A stretch of DNA of 64,000 bases from the NCBI GenBank assembly GCA_963812885.1, contig CAWEWZ010000002.1, positions 62,001 through 126,000 of the forward strand, given 5' to 3'. The DNA comes from Bog-756 sp963812885. Its GTDB lineage: Bacteria; Actinomycetota; Acidimicrobiia; Acidimicrobiales; RAAP-2. The position numbers and the translations under genes were made by a program. Under the pieces are notes generated by a model. It saw only the letters and a program-made list of their open reading frames with translations, was not told the DNA's origin and made no database searches. The number at the start of each line of letters is the position of its first letter. Position 1 is the first letter of the stretch. Shown one piece after another: positions 40,530-49,655 of the stretch.

Positions 40530-41874
40530 TCAGCCCGAGTCCACCGACAGCTGGGCGGCAGCCGACGGCGCCGCCGGTGACGTCTCGGTGGACGGCGTGG
40601 CCATCGGTCCCCCCGGGCCGGCCGTGGCGTCTGTGCAGGTACGGGCTGCTTCCCAGCTCTGGAGGGCGGAGGCGGCGCCGGCACCGGACAGGGGTTGCGG
40701 GAGCTCGTTGTCGATGATCGCCGGCCGCCAGGTGACACTGTCGATGTGGCGACCGGTGGCCGTGACCACCAGCGAGCCACTCTGATCGGTGGGCGGAGGA
40801 TCGTTGTAGAAGGCGAAGTTGCCCAGCCCGTAGTCGACATAGGCCGTGCCCAGATAGCCGCCGCCGAGAAGGACGTGGGCGTGGCTGCCCACGATGATGT
40901 CGGCGCCTGCCTGGACCAGCACGCCGGCCAGCGGCTCCTGGTCGGGATTGGGGCAGGCGTCCAGCTCGGTGCCCCAGTGGAGGAAGACGATGACGGTGTC
41001 GGACACCTTCCGGGCCGACTCGACCGCCCGCACCAGATCGTCACGTCATAGGCCGAGGCCAGCCCGGGCCGGGTGGGAGTGGCCGTCCACGCCACCTGGA
41101 GATCGGAGTCGATGACCTGGGTGGCGGCGATGATGGCGATCCGTTGCCCGTCGATGGTGATCCGGTACGGGGCGAAGGCCTCGGCCGCGTTCTGGCCGAT
41201 GCCGAGGATGGTGTACTTCGACTGCCGCCGGGCGGCCAGCGACATCTGCAAGCCGGCCCGACCGCAGTCCTCGCCGTGGTTGTTGGCCTCGGTGACCAGG
41301 GTGACCCCGGTCCCGCGGAGGGCGGTCACCGCCGAGGCCGGGGCCGAGAAGACGTACTGCTTGGGCTGGGGGTCGGGGCACGTCCCGTCGGTCAGCGCCG
41401 TCTCCAGGTTGACCATCGACAGGTTGACGCCGGCCAGGAGCGCCTAGGCCCCCGGGCCGAGGGCGCTGGCCGGGTCGTCGGCCAGCCGGGTGCCGCAGCG
41501 TGGTGCCCGAGGGGAAGTTCACATCGCCACCGAAGGCCAAGGTCACCGGCTTCCCGTCGCCCTGCCACTCGGGGTCGAGGGCGAGCCCTGGGTCACGCCG
41601 ACCGGATGGTGGTGCCCGCCGACCGGCGGCTGGTGCTCGGGCGGGACGGCGGCCCCGTGCGATGACGACGGGGTCGACAGCCAACCGAGCACGGCGAGGA
41701 AGGCCAGCAGCCCGAGGCCCCACAACCACCGGTTGCGACGCACCCGCCGTGAGGTGGCCACCGGAGCGGCCGGTCCGGGCGGTCCGGGCAGTCCGGGCAC
41801 GGCGGAGTCGACCGGGGCTCCGCGGCCCGGGGCGGATCGGCGAGCGCACGGGTGAGCTCGAGGGTGTCGGTCAT
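40530..41874 (-). CDS. CapA-like metallophosphatase-fold protein (at least three frameshifts)
   Basis: About 448 residues of the CapA/PgsA (poly-gamma-glutamate synthesis) family, which has a calcineurin-like fold. A proline-rich cytoplasmic N-terminus leads to a membrane segment WLWGLGLLAFLAVLGWL. The catalytic domain begins VTLAFGGDVNFPSGTTLR, continues VNLETALTDGTCPDPQPKQY and LVTEANNHGEDCGRAGLQ, then DTVIVFLHWGTELDACPNP, DIIVGSHAHVLLGGGYL and VDYGLGNFAFYNDPP. Frame changes fall near 41700, 41450 and 41040. No other capsule genes are present, so a role in poly-glutamate synthesis is not supported; a wall- or nucleotide-related phosphoesterase is equally possible. Confidence 0.85.
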
Positions 41875-41945
41875 GGCGGGACGGCCATCGGATCAGCGTG
41901 CCGATGGGGGGTGGTCGGCCGTCACCGCGGCAGCATAGATGCCCG

Positions 41946-42692
41946 TCAGATGGCGGCCATGCCCACGATCGGTCGGTTGAGGGGCGTCCCGCCCGCCGAA
42001 CCGTAGAAGAAGGCGTCGCCGAAGGCGAAGATGCCGCCGTCGGAGGCCACCAGCCAGTAGCCCCTGCCGTCGGGAGTGGAGGCCATGCCCACGATCGGTT
42101 CGTTCAGAGGGGTCCCGCCCGTCGAACCGTAGAAGGGGGCGTCGCCGTAGGCGAAGATGCCGCCGTCGGAGGCCACCAGCCAGTAGCCCCTGCCGTCGGG
42201 GGTGGAGGCCATGCCCACGATCGGTCGGTTGAGGGCCATCCCGCCCGTCGAACCGTAGAAGGGGGCGTCGCCGTAGGCGAAGATGCCGCCGTCGGAGGCC
42301 ACCAGCCAGTAGCCCCTGCCGTCGGGAGTGGAGGCCATGCCCACGATCGGTCGGTTGAGGGCCATCCCGCCCGTCGAACCGTAGAAGGGGGCGTCGCCGT
42401 AGGCGAAGATGCCGCCGTCGGAGGCCACCAGCCAGTAGCCCCTGCCGTCGGGAGTGGAGGCCATGCCCACGATCGGTTCGTTGAGGGCCATCCCGCCCGT
42501 GGAACCGTAGAAGAAGGCGTCGCCGTAGGCGAAGATGCCGCCGTCGGAGGCCACCAGCCAGTAGCCCCTGCCGTCGGGAGTGGAGGCCATGCCCACGATC
42601 GGTTCGTTCAGAGGGGTCCCGCCCGTCGAACCGTAGAAGGGGGCGTCGCCGTAGCTGAAGATGCCGCCGTCGGAGGCCACCAGCCAGTAGCC
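41946..42692 (-). repeat. Six 126-bp coding repeats (42 residues each) at the protease C-terminus
   Basis: The unit begins GYWLVASDGGIFAYGDAPFY and continues GSTGGMALNRPIVGMASTPD. Copies begin near 42692, 42566, 42440, 42314, 42188 and 42062; the last ends PIVGMAAI at the stop. Copies differ at few positions (A/S, P/F, TPLNE/MALNR). Similar tryptophan-containing repeats occur in secreted actinobacterial proteins and may form a propeller or cell-wall-binding module. Confidence 0.95.
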
Positions 42693-45071
42693 GGGGAGGG
42701 CGTAGGTATACCGATCGCCCGCCATCCGGGGGCTCACCCCGTCGGGACCCCGCACGCTGACGTCGACGGTGCCGCCACCCGACGGACCGGGGGGCACCCG
42801 GGCCACCAACGACGTGGCCGAGTTGACCGTGAACGAGGCCGGGGCCGACCCGAACCGCACCGATGTGGCTCGGGAGAGGTCCGACCCCCTGACCGTGACC
42901 AGGCCGCCGCCCGAGGTCGGGCCCCGGTCGGGGATCAACGCCTCGATCCGCGGTGACACGAAGGTGTAGACCGCGTCGGGGACCGCGGCGCTGGTCCCCG
43001 CGGCCGTGCCGGTGGTGGTCACCGTCACGGCCGCCCTCATACCGGAGCCGACGTCGGGGGTGACCACCGTGATGGCGGTCGGTGCATGGCTGACGATGGT
43101 TGCCCGGATGCTCCCGAAGCGGACGACGGGAACGCCGGTCCCGAATCCGGTGCCGGAGACCACCACCCGATTCCCACCGGTGGCCGGCCCCGAGGAGGAC
43201 CGGAGGCCGGTCACCGACGGACAGCCGGAGGCCGAACCGGAGAACACACCCAACAGTGCGTCCGCCCGCGGCGACCCCCATCCCGAGGCCAGGTCGTAGT
43301 GGGCGGTGGCCGGAAAACGGGGCGACGCAGACGACGGGTCGACCAGATCGTTGTTGCCGGCGCTGATGTCGTGGAAGGGGGGCGACGGTCCCGCTCCGGC
43401 GGCATAGAGCCGGGCGTTGAGGAGGCCGGCGGCGGAGGCGCAGCCCTGGTTGGCCACGGCGGTCAGTGCCGCCCACAACGGGGCTGCCGCGCTGGTGCCC
43501 CCGATCGGGCGCCAGAACCCCTCCCAGAAGATCACATCGCCGTGCTCGGGGTCGGACGAGGCCGACACGTCGGGAACCTCCCGGCACTGCTGGTTCCCAC
43601 CGGCCCCGCAATGGTCGACGGTGAAGCCGCTCCGGGCGTCGGGTATCTGCTGCCAAGAGGGCGCGGCGAAGTCCTTGGAGACGCCTCCCCCTCCGGCACC
43701 GAACCCTTCGCCGCCGTTCCACACCGTCTCGGTGGCCGGGGTGGACGCCGACGCCGACAGTGACGTGCCCCCGACGCCGGTCACGTCGGGCTGGTCGGCC
43801 GGGTCGTCGACGGCCAGCGAGGTGTCGGTGACCAGCGGCGGGTAGTAGCAGTCCGACGAGCCGGCGTCGCCCGCCGCGGCCAGGACGGTCTGGCCCTGCA
43901 GCGTGGCCTGCTGGAAGAGGAGGGTCTCGGCCCTCTGCTCCGCCGGACCGATCCCTCCGGTCCCCTCGCACTGGCCCCAGCTGGTGGAGATGACCCTGTT
44001 CGAGCGGTCGTCGATCATGGCGGCATAGGTGTCGATGGGTCCGGCGCCCGAGTTCGGACCCGAGTAGACGGTGAGGGACGACCCCGGGGCCAGGCCGGCG
44101 ATGGCCTCGATGTCGAGTGCGGCCTCGCCGCTCTGGCCCCCCACCGCGCCGCCGTCGACGGGCACGGTCGACACCGGGACGTGCACGCCGAAGCACGCCT
44201 GATAGACGTCGATGTCGCCCTTGTCGAAGGGCTCGAGCTCGTAGACCGCCACCCGTTGGCCGACGCCCGACCTTCCCTGGGCGTACAGCTGATCGAAGCC
44301 GTAGGTCGATGCCAGCTGGTCGGCCGTCCACGCCGAGCCGCCGGCGGTCACGGCCGCAGCCGCCGGGCACGCCTTCGGGTCCCGACCACCCACCGCCGGT
44401 CGGAGGGGAACGGCCGAGGTGGGGCCGTTCGACGGCAGCGGGACCTTCCGGATCTGCGGATGGGCCAGCGGCGCCGTGCTGAGGCCGATCACCCCACCGA
44501 TGACGGTGGCCAGCGACCGCGGCAGGCGCGGACTCTGGGTGCTGACCCGGGCCACCCGGCCCCCGGGCAGGCGGGCATCGACCAGCGGAACGGCGAAAGC
44601 CTGCTCCATCCTGGTCGCCGTTCCGGTCACCGGTAGCAACAGGCCGTCGGGCGCGGGCCGTCCCACCTCGAGCCCGACGGAGGTCAGCCACTTCCGGACC
44701 GCGGCCACCGTCGGGGGCGCGGCGCCGAAGGTCGCCGCGAACTGGGCCGTACTCAGGTAGTGACGGTACTGCGGCGAGCCCGGCTCGGACACCGCGTCGG
44801 CCCGCGCCGTGAGGGCGGCAGCACGGCGGGGCTGGAGGGTCAGATCGGCGGTGACGATGGCCGAGCCGTCGGCCGGGCCGACGATCTGTGCCCCGGGCGG
44901 AAGGGCCGGTACCCCACCGGCGAGGCGGACCTCTCTCGAGCCGGACCCACCGTTCGGCGACGGGGCGCTGCCGGCCCCGGCCGGGGAACCGGCCACCAAC
45001 AGGCCGCCGACGAGGGCAGCCGCGGCCACCACCGACCCCAGGGGCCCTGGCCGCCTCGGGGCCCGTCTCAT
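41946..45071 (-). CDS. Secreted S53 (sedolisin) protease with IPT/TIG domains and six C-terminal repeats
   Basis: 1041 residues, complete. A signal peptide (about 1-33: GSVVAAAALVGGLLVAGSPA) is followed by a pro-kumamolisin activation domain (about 60-200: EPGSPQYRHYLSTAQFAATF). The catalytic domain carries E316 and D320 in SGEAALDIEA, the oxyanion aspartate D402 in AAAGDAGSSDCYYP and the nucleophile S527 in GGTSAAAPLWAAL, then DLASGWGSPRADALLG. Two IPT/TIG beta-sandwich domains (SSSGPATGGNRVVVSGTGFG; DRGPTSGGGLVTVRGSDLS) and six 42-residue repeats follow. Sedolisins act extracellularly at acid pH. An alternative in-frame ATG at 45101 has a similarly placed GGGGAG. The gene stands between rarA and the CapA-like gene and is the largest accessory gene of the window. 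Confidence 0.94.
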   Translation of the reverse strand: MRRAPRRPGPLGSVVAAAALVGGLLVAGSPAGAGSAPSPNGGSGSREVRLAGGVPALPPGAQIVGPADGSAIVTADLTLQPRRAAALTARADAVSEPGSPQYRHYLSTAQFAATFGAAPPTVAAVRKWLTSVGLEVGRPAPDGLLLPVTGTATRMEQAFAVPLVDARLPGGRVARVSTQSPRLPRSLATVIGGVIGLSTAPLAHPQIRKVPLPSNGPTSAVPLRPAVGGRDPKACPAAAAVTAGGSAWTADQLASTYGFDQLYAQGRSGVGQRVAVYELEPFDKGDIDVYQACFGVHVPVSTVPVDGGAVGGQSGEAALDIEAIAGLAPGSSLTVYSGPNSGAGPIDTYAAMIDDRSNRVISTSWGQCEGTGGIGPAEQRAETLLFQQATLQGQTVLAAAGDAGSSDCYYPPLVTDTSLAVDDPADQPDVTGVGGTSLSASASTPATETVWNGGEGFGAGGGGVSKDFAAPSWQQIPDARSGFTVDHCGAGGNQQCREVPDVSASSDPEHGDVIFWEGFWRPIGGTSAAAPLWAALTAVANQGCASAAGLLNARLYAAGAGPSPPFHDISAGNNDLVDPSSASPRFPATAHYDLASGWGSPRADALLGVFSGSASGCPSVTGLRSSSGPATGGNRVVVSGTGFGTGVPVVRFGSIRATIVSHAPTAITVVTPDVGSGMRAAVTVTTTGTAAGTSAAVPDAVYTFVSPRIEALIPDRGPTSGGGLVTVRGSDLSRATSVRFGSAPASFTVNSATSLVARVPPGPSGGGTVDVSVRGPDGVSPRMAGDRYTYALPGYWLVASDGGIFSYGDAPFYGSTGGTPLNEPIVGMASTPDGRGYWLVASDGGIFAYGDAFFYGSTGGMALNEPIVGMASTPDGRGYWLVASDGGIFAYGDAPFYGSTGGMALNRPIVGMASTPDGRGYWLVASDGGIFAYGDAPFYGSTGGMALNRPIVGMASTPDGRGYWLVASDGGIFAYGDAPFYGSTGGTPLNEPIVGMASTPDGRGYWLVASDGGIFAFGDAFFYGSAGGTPLNRPIVGMAAI

Positions 45072-45118
45072 CGGAGCCGATCTCCCCTGCCCGGGCGTCA
45101 TCGGCCCAGTCTCCCCTA
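45069..45118 (-). repeat. Imperfect 30-bp duplication of RBS and ATG at the protease start
   Basis: On the minus strand AGGGGAGA followed 10-13 bases later by CGATGA occurs twice, 30 bases apart, giving two in-frame ATG codons (45101 and 45071), each with its own Shine-Dalgarno-like sequence. Confidence 0.6.
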
Positions 45119-46495
45119 TGGCTGCCGGGGTCGGGCCGCGCCGGCCCCCGGCCCCGGGGGGCCACCTCCCTCGTCCCCCGGTCCGGCCGCGCCGGCCGCG
45201 CCGGTCTGCTCCTCGTGGCGCCACCGTCGCAGCCGTTCGGACAGCACGGCCTCGTGCCCACGTTCGCTCGGTTCGTAGTACCGGTTCCCGGCCAGGTCGT
45301 CGGGCCGGTACTGCTGGTCGACGAAGGCGTCGGGTCGGTCGTGGGGGTACACGTACCCCTCGCCGTGCCCGATGGCCGCCGCACTCCGGTAGTGGGCATC
45401 GCGCAGATGGCCGGGCACGTCCCCCCTCGGTCCCTCCCGCACATCGCGCTGGGCCAAGCCGAGGGCCACGGTGACCCGGTTCGACTTCGGGGAGCAGGCC
45501 AGGTGCACGACGGCCTGGGCCAGGTTGAGCTGGGCTTCGGGAAGTCCCACGAACTCGACGGCCCGGGCGGCGGCATCGGCGACCACCAGGGCCAGGGGAT
45601 CGGCCTCACCGATGTCCTCGCTGGCCAGGATGACCAGGCGCCGGGCGATGAACCGGGCGTCCTCCCCGGACTCCAGCATCCGGGCCAGCCAGTACAGACC
45701 GGCGTCGGGATCCGAACCCCGGATCGACTTGATGAAGGCGCTGACCTGGTCGTAGTGGTCGTCCTCGCCGTAGTGCTGCAGACGCGAGTGGCGGGCCCGC
45801 TCCACGTCGGCCAGGGTCACCGGATCGTCTCCGGCCAGGGCCAGGGCCACCTCCAGGGTGGTCAGGACGGCGCGGGCGTCGCCGTCGGCCAGACCGACCA
45901 GGGCGGCCACCGCGTCCCGGTCGGCGGCGGCCCCTTCCAGGGCCAGGGCCCGGTCCACCACCTCGGTCAGCTCGGCGATGGACAGGGGCTCGAGGCGCCA
46001 CAGCGTCGACCGCGACAGCAGCGGGGCGTTGACCTGGAAGAAGGGGTTCTCGGTGGTGGCGCCGACCAGGACCAGCAGGCCCTCTTCCACCGAGGGCAGG
46101 AGGGCATCCTGCTGGGAGCGGTTGAACCGGTGGACCTCGTCCAGGAAGAGGATCGTCCCCCTCCCCTGCTCGCCGAGCTCCTGCCGGGCCCCCTCGACCA
46201 CCTCGCGCACGTCCTTGACCCCGGCGCTCACCGCCGACAGCGGGACGAAGCGCTTCTCGGTGGCCGTGGCCAGGACCGAGGCCAGGGTGGTCTTGCCGGT
46301 CCCGGGGGGACCCCAGAGGATGGCCGAGGTCAACCGGTCGGATTCGATGAGCGCCCGCAGGGGGGCCCCGGGGCCCACCAGATGCTGCTGGCCGACGATC
46401 TCGTCCAGGGACCGGGGCCGCATCCGGGCCGCCAGCGGGGCCCGGGCCGACAGCCGTTCGGCGGCCGCACCGGAGAAGAGATCGTCAGCGGCCAC
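45116..46495 (-). CDS. rarA: Replication-associated recombination protein A (RarA/MgsA AAA ATPase)
   Basis: Acts at stalled replication forks. Complete, 459 residues. The N-terminus reads LAARMRPRSLDEIVGQQHLV; Walker A is LWGPPGTGKTTLASVLA, Walker B TILFLDEVHRFNRSQQDAL, sensor 1 LVGATTENPFFQVNAPLLSR and the arginine finger region follows. The C-terminal oligomerisation domain has KSIRGSDPDAGLYWLARML and ARRLVILASEDIGEADP. The extreme C-terminus is an extended Gly/Pro/Ala-rich tail. The start is a GTG at 46495, 10 bases after the aspS stop. Confidence 0.95.
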   Translation of the reverse strand: MAADDLFSGAAAERLSARAPLAARMRPRSLDEIVGQQHLVGPGAPLRALIESDRLTSAILWGPPGTGKTTLASVLATATEKRFVPLSAVSAGVKDVREVVEGARQELGEQGRGTILFLDEVHRFNRSQQDALLPSVEEGLLVLVGATTENPFFQVNAPLLSRSTLWRLEPLSIAELTEVVDRALALEGAAADRDAVAALVGLADGDARAVLTTLEVALALAGDDPVTLADVERARHSRLQHYGEDDHYDQVSAFIKSIRGSDPDAGLYWLARMLESGEDARFIARRLVILASEDIGEADPLALVVADAAARAVEFVGLPEAQLNLAQAVVHLACSPKSNRVTVALGLAQRDVREGPRGDVPGHLRDAHYRSAAAIGHGEGYVYPHDRPDAFVDQQYRPDDLAGNRYYEPSERGHEAVLSERLRRWRHEEQTGAAGAAGPGDEGGGPPGPGAGAARPRQP

Positions 46496-46505
46496 GACGG
46501 ACCGG

Positions 46506-48291
46506 TCAGTCCTTCGACGGGATGGGCTGGAGCCCGAGCTCGCGGAGCACGCCCGGCGCCACCGGCTTGGGCGCGCCGGTCATCGGGTCCGAGCCGGACT
46601 GGGTCTTCGGAAAGGCGATGACGTCGCGGATGCTGTCCTCGCCGGCGAAGATGGCCACCAACCGGTCGATGCCCACCGCGAAGCCGGCGTGGGGAGGAGC
46701 GCCGAACCGGAAGGCGCCGAGCAGGAATCCGAACCGGGACTGCGCCGCCTCGTCCCCGATGCCCAGCACGGCGAACACCCGGCTCTGGATGTCCGAGCGG
46801 TGGATCCGGACGCTGCCCGAACCCAGCTCCCACCCGTTGAGCACCAGATCGTAGGCCTGGGCCCGGACCGAGGCCGGATCCGACTCGAGCCGGTCGATGT
46901 CGTCGGGATGGGGCATGGTGAAGGGATGGTGGGCGGCCAGGGGGTGGCCGGCCTCGTCCTCCCCGTCGAACATCGGGAAGTCCACCACCCACAGGTAGCG
47001 GTACGGTCCCTCGCTCACCGGCTTCCCGCCCAGGTCGATGCGCAGCTGCCCGAGTACGGTGCAGGCCAGCCGGTACTCGTCGGCCACCACCAGGATCAGG
47101 TCGCCGGCCCCGGCGCCGGTCGACGCCAACAGGCCCGACCGCTCCTCGTCGGAGAGGAACCGGTCGAGCGGCGAGTCGAGGCCGAGGGCCGGCGCACCGG
47201 CGCCGGCGCCGCCCTCCCCCGCCGTCACCTTGAACCAGGCCAGTCCCCGGGCCCCGAGCTGGCGGGCCCGGTCGGTCAGGCCGTCGAGCCTCGAACGGCT
47301 CAGGGAGGCACCGTCCTCGAGCACCAGCGCCTTCACGCACGGGGCACCGAAGGCCTTCACCTCGGTGTCCTCGAAGAGCGGGGAGAGGTCGATCAGCTCC
47401 ATGCCGAACCGCACGTCGGGCTTGTCCGTTCCGTACCGGTCGATGGCATCGGCCCAGGTCATCCTCGGTATCTCCGGTGGGCGCATGCCGGTGGCCGCCT
47501 CGGCGGCGTCGAGCACGGCTTCGGACACGAACTCGAGCACGTCCTCCTGGCCGACGAAGGACGCCTCGACATCGAGCTGGGAGAACTCGAATTGGCGGTC
47601 AGCACGGAGGTCCTCGTCCCGCAGACAGCGGGCGATCTGGTAGTACCGGTCGACGCCGGCCACCATGAGGAGTTGCTTGGCCAGCTGCGGGCTCTGGGGC
47701 AGGACGTAACAGGAACCGGGGCTCAACCTGCTCGGGACGGTGAACTCGCGGGCCCCCTCCGGTGTCGGTGCCCACAGGAGCGGCGTCTCCACCTCGACGA
47801 ACCCCTGCCGGTCCATGGCCGCCCGCAGGGAGCGGTTGACCACGGACCGGAGACGCAGGTTGGACTGCATCCGCGGCCGGCGGAGATCGACGTAGCGGTA
47901 GCGCAACCGGTTGACCTCGTCGACGTCGATGCGATCGTCGACGGCGAACGGAGGGGGCTCGGCCGGATTGAGCACGGTCACCGTGCAGTCGCCGAGCTTC
48001 CACCTCCCCGGTGGGCAGCTCGGGGTTGACGGTGCCCTCGGGCCGGTGGCGGACCACGCCCTCCACGGCGATGACGTACTCGCTGCGCACGTCCACCGTG
48101 CCCGGGATCACACACTGGACGATGCCGGTGTGGTCGCGGAGGTCGACGAAGGCCAGGTGCTCGCCGTGCTCCCGGCGCTTGGCCACCCAGCCGCACACCG
48201 TCACCGTCGACCCGACGTCGCCGACGCCGAGCACCCCGCACAGGCGGGTACGCATCGACGTGGTCTCAGCCGAGGATGGTGGGGAGGTCAC
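46506..48291 (-). CDS. aspS: Aspartyl-tRNA synthetase (one frameshift)
   Basis: About 595 residues, bacterial type. The anticodon-binding OB domain (VGSTVTVCGWVAKRREHGEH, FVDLRDHTGIVQCVIPG) is in one frame; near 48000 the frame changes and DCTVTVLNPAEPPPF leads into the class II core: RYVDLRRPRMQSNLRLRS, FVEVETPLLWAPTPEGAREF, YVLPQSPQLAKQLLMVAGVD, RCLRDEDLRADRQFEFSQLD (motif 2) and the C-terminal GAFRFGAPPHAGFAVGIDRL (motif 3). The bacterial insertion domain contains LLASTGAGAGDLILVVADE. The GTG at 48291 has AAAGGA at a good distance; an ATG at 48255 is an alternative. Confidence 0.95.
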
Positions 48292-48363
48292 AGGTGGTCC
48301 TTTCGGTGCGGGCCCGATGGTGGTCCCGGGGGAAGGCGGGAAAGCGGTCGGGCACCGCCGGGG

Positions 48364-48401
48364 CCAGACCGGTCACCCACGGCCAGACTGGTCACGCACG
48401 G
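48364..48401 (-). repeat. 19-bp direct duplication spanning the hisS stop codon
   Basis: Two adjacent 19-base units (48364-48382 and 48383-48401) differ at two positions (CCAGACCGGTCACCCACGG / CCAGACTGGTCACGCACGG on the plus strand). The second contains the hisS TGA (48392-48394), so the stop region is copied downstream. Confidence 0.8.
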
Positions 48402-49649
48402 CCTCCACCACCTCGGAGCGACAGCACGGTGCGCTGCTCTCCGGTTCCCCGCAGGGGTCGCAGGGACACCGTACCCGCTGTCAACTCGTCGGTCCCCACG
48501 ATCAGCGCCACCCCGGCCCCCGAGCGGTCGGCCGACTTCAGCTGCGACTTCATGGAACGGTCGTCGAAGGCCCGGTCGACGCGCAGCCCCGCCCGACGGA
48601 GCTCGGCGGTGATGTCGCGGGCCGACTGCCCGCCGGACACGTCGACCACGAAGGCGTCGAGGGGCTCGGGCCGGACCTCGAACACCCCCTCGGCGTCGCA
48701 GGCCATCAGCAGCCGCTCGATGCCGATGCCGAAGCCGATCCCCGGCGTCGGCGGACCGCCCAGCATCTCCACCAGGCCGTCGTAGCGGCCCCCGCCACCG
48801 ATCCCGTTCTGGGCCGACTCCAACGCCTGGGAGGCGAATTCGAAGGTGGTCCGGGTGTAGTAGTCGAACCCGCGGACCAACCGGTGATCGAAGACGAAGG
48901 GCACGCCAAGGGCGGTCAACCCGTCACAGACCCGTCCGAAATGCGCACGGCACGGATCACACAGGTGGTCGATGAGGTGCGGAGCGCCGGAGGTGGCCGC
49001 CCGGCACTCCTCGCGCTTGCAATCGAGTACCCGGAGCGGGTTGGCGTCGAGGCGCCCGCGGTGCTCGGCACAGAGCTGGTCGCTGTGCTCGGCCAGATAG
49101 GCACGGAGGAGCTCGAGGTAGCCGGGGCGGCACACCCCGTCGCCCATCGAGTTGATCCGCAGCTCGAATGCGGCCAGGCCCAGTGAGCGGAAGAAGTCGT
49201 CAGCCAGGGAGATCACCTCGACGTCGAGGTCGGGGTCGGGGGTCCCGAGAGCCTCCACGCCCAACTGGTGGTGCTGACGGTAGCGACCGGCTTGAGGCCG
49301 CTCATACCGGAAGGCGGGTGTCACGTACCAGGCCTTCCACGGCAGCGGGGGCCGGTGCTGGACGAAGGCCCGGACCATGGGCGCGGTCCCCTCGGGGCGG
49401 AGAGCCAGGGTGCGGCCGCCCCGGTCCTCGAACTCGTACATCTCCTTGCCCACCACGTCGCTGCCCTCGCCGATGCCGCGGCGGAAGACCCGGACGTCCT
49501 CGAACATCGGCGTGTGGGCCAGGCCGTACCCGGCCGCCTCCACCTGGGACGCGAAGGCTAGCCACCAGCGCCTCCCAGCGGGTCGACTCCGGCCACAGGA
49601 CGTCGTGGGTGCCACTCGGGGCGCGCGCCGCCCTGGTCTCGTCCGACAC
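48392..49649 (-). CDS. hisS: Histidyl-tRNA synthetase (one frameshift)
   Basis: About 419 residues. The N-terminus ARAPSGTHDVLWPESTRWEA is in one frame; an extra base near 49560 moves the reading to FASQVEAAGYGLAHTPMFED. Motif 2 is VTPAFRYERPQAGRYRQHHQ, the histidine-specific block LVRGFDYYTRTTFEFASQ and GIGGGGRYDGLVEMLGG, motif 3 GIGFGIGIERLLMACDA. The C-terminal anticodon domain has RRAGLRVDRAFDDRSMKSQL. The GTG at 49649 is 6 bases after the relA stop. Essential gene; the frameshift is most likely an error. Confidence 0.95.
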
Positions 49650-49655
49650 CGGGGC

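Noticed and set aside
40530..41874. Capsule (poly-gamma-glutamate) locus
   Set aside because: A single CapA-like protein without capB, capC or other polymer genes; the fold is shared by many phosphoesterases.
41946..42692. CRISPR-like periodic repeats
   Set aside because: The 126-base period is contiguous coding sequence of 42-residue protein repeats, with no spacers and no cas genes.
41893..45609. Open frame of 1238 codons in another minus-strand frame over the S53 protease
   Set aside because: Arginine- and glycine-rich shadow; the protease frame contains signal peptide, catalytic residues and domains.
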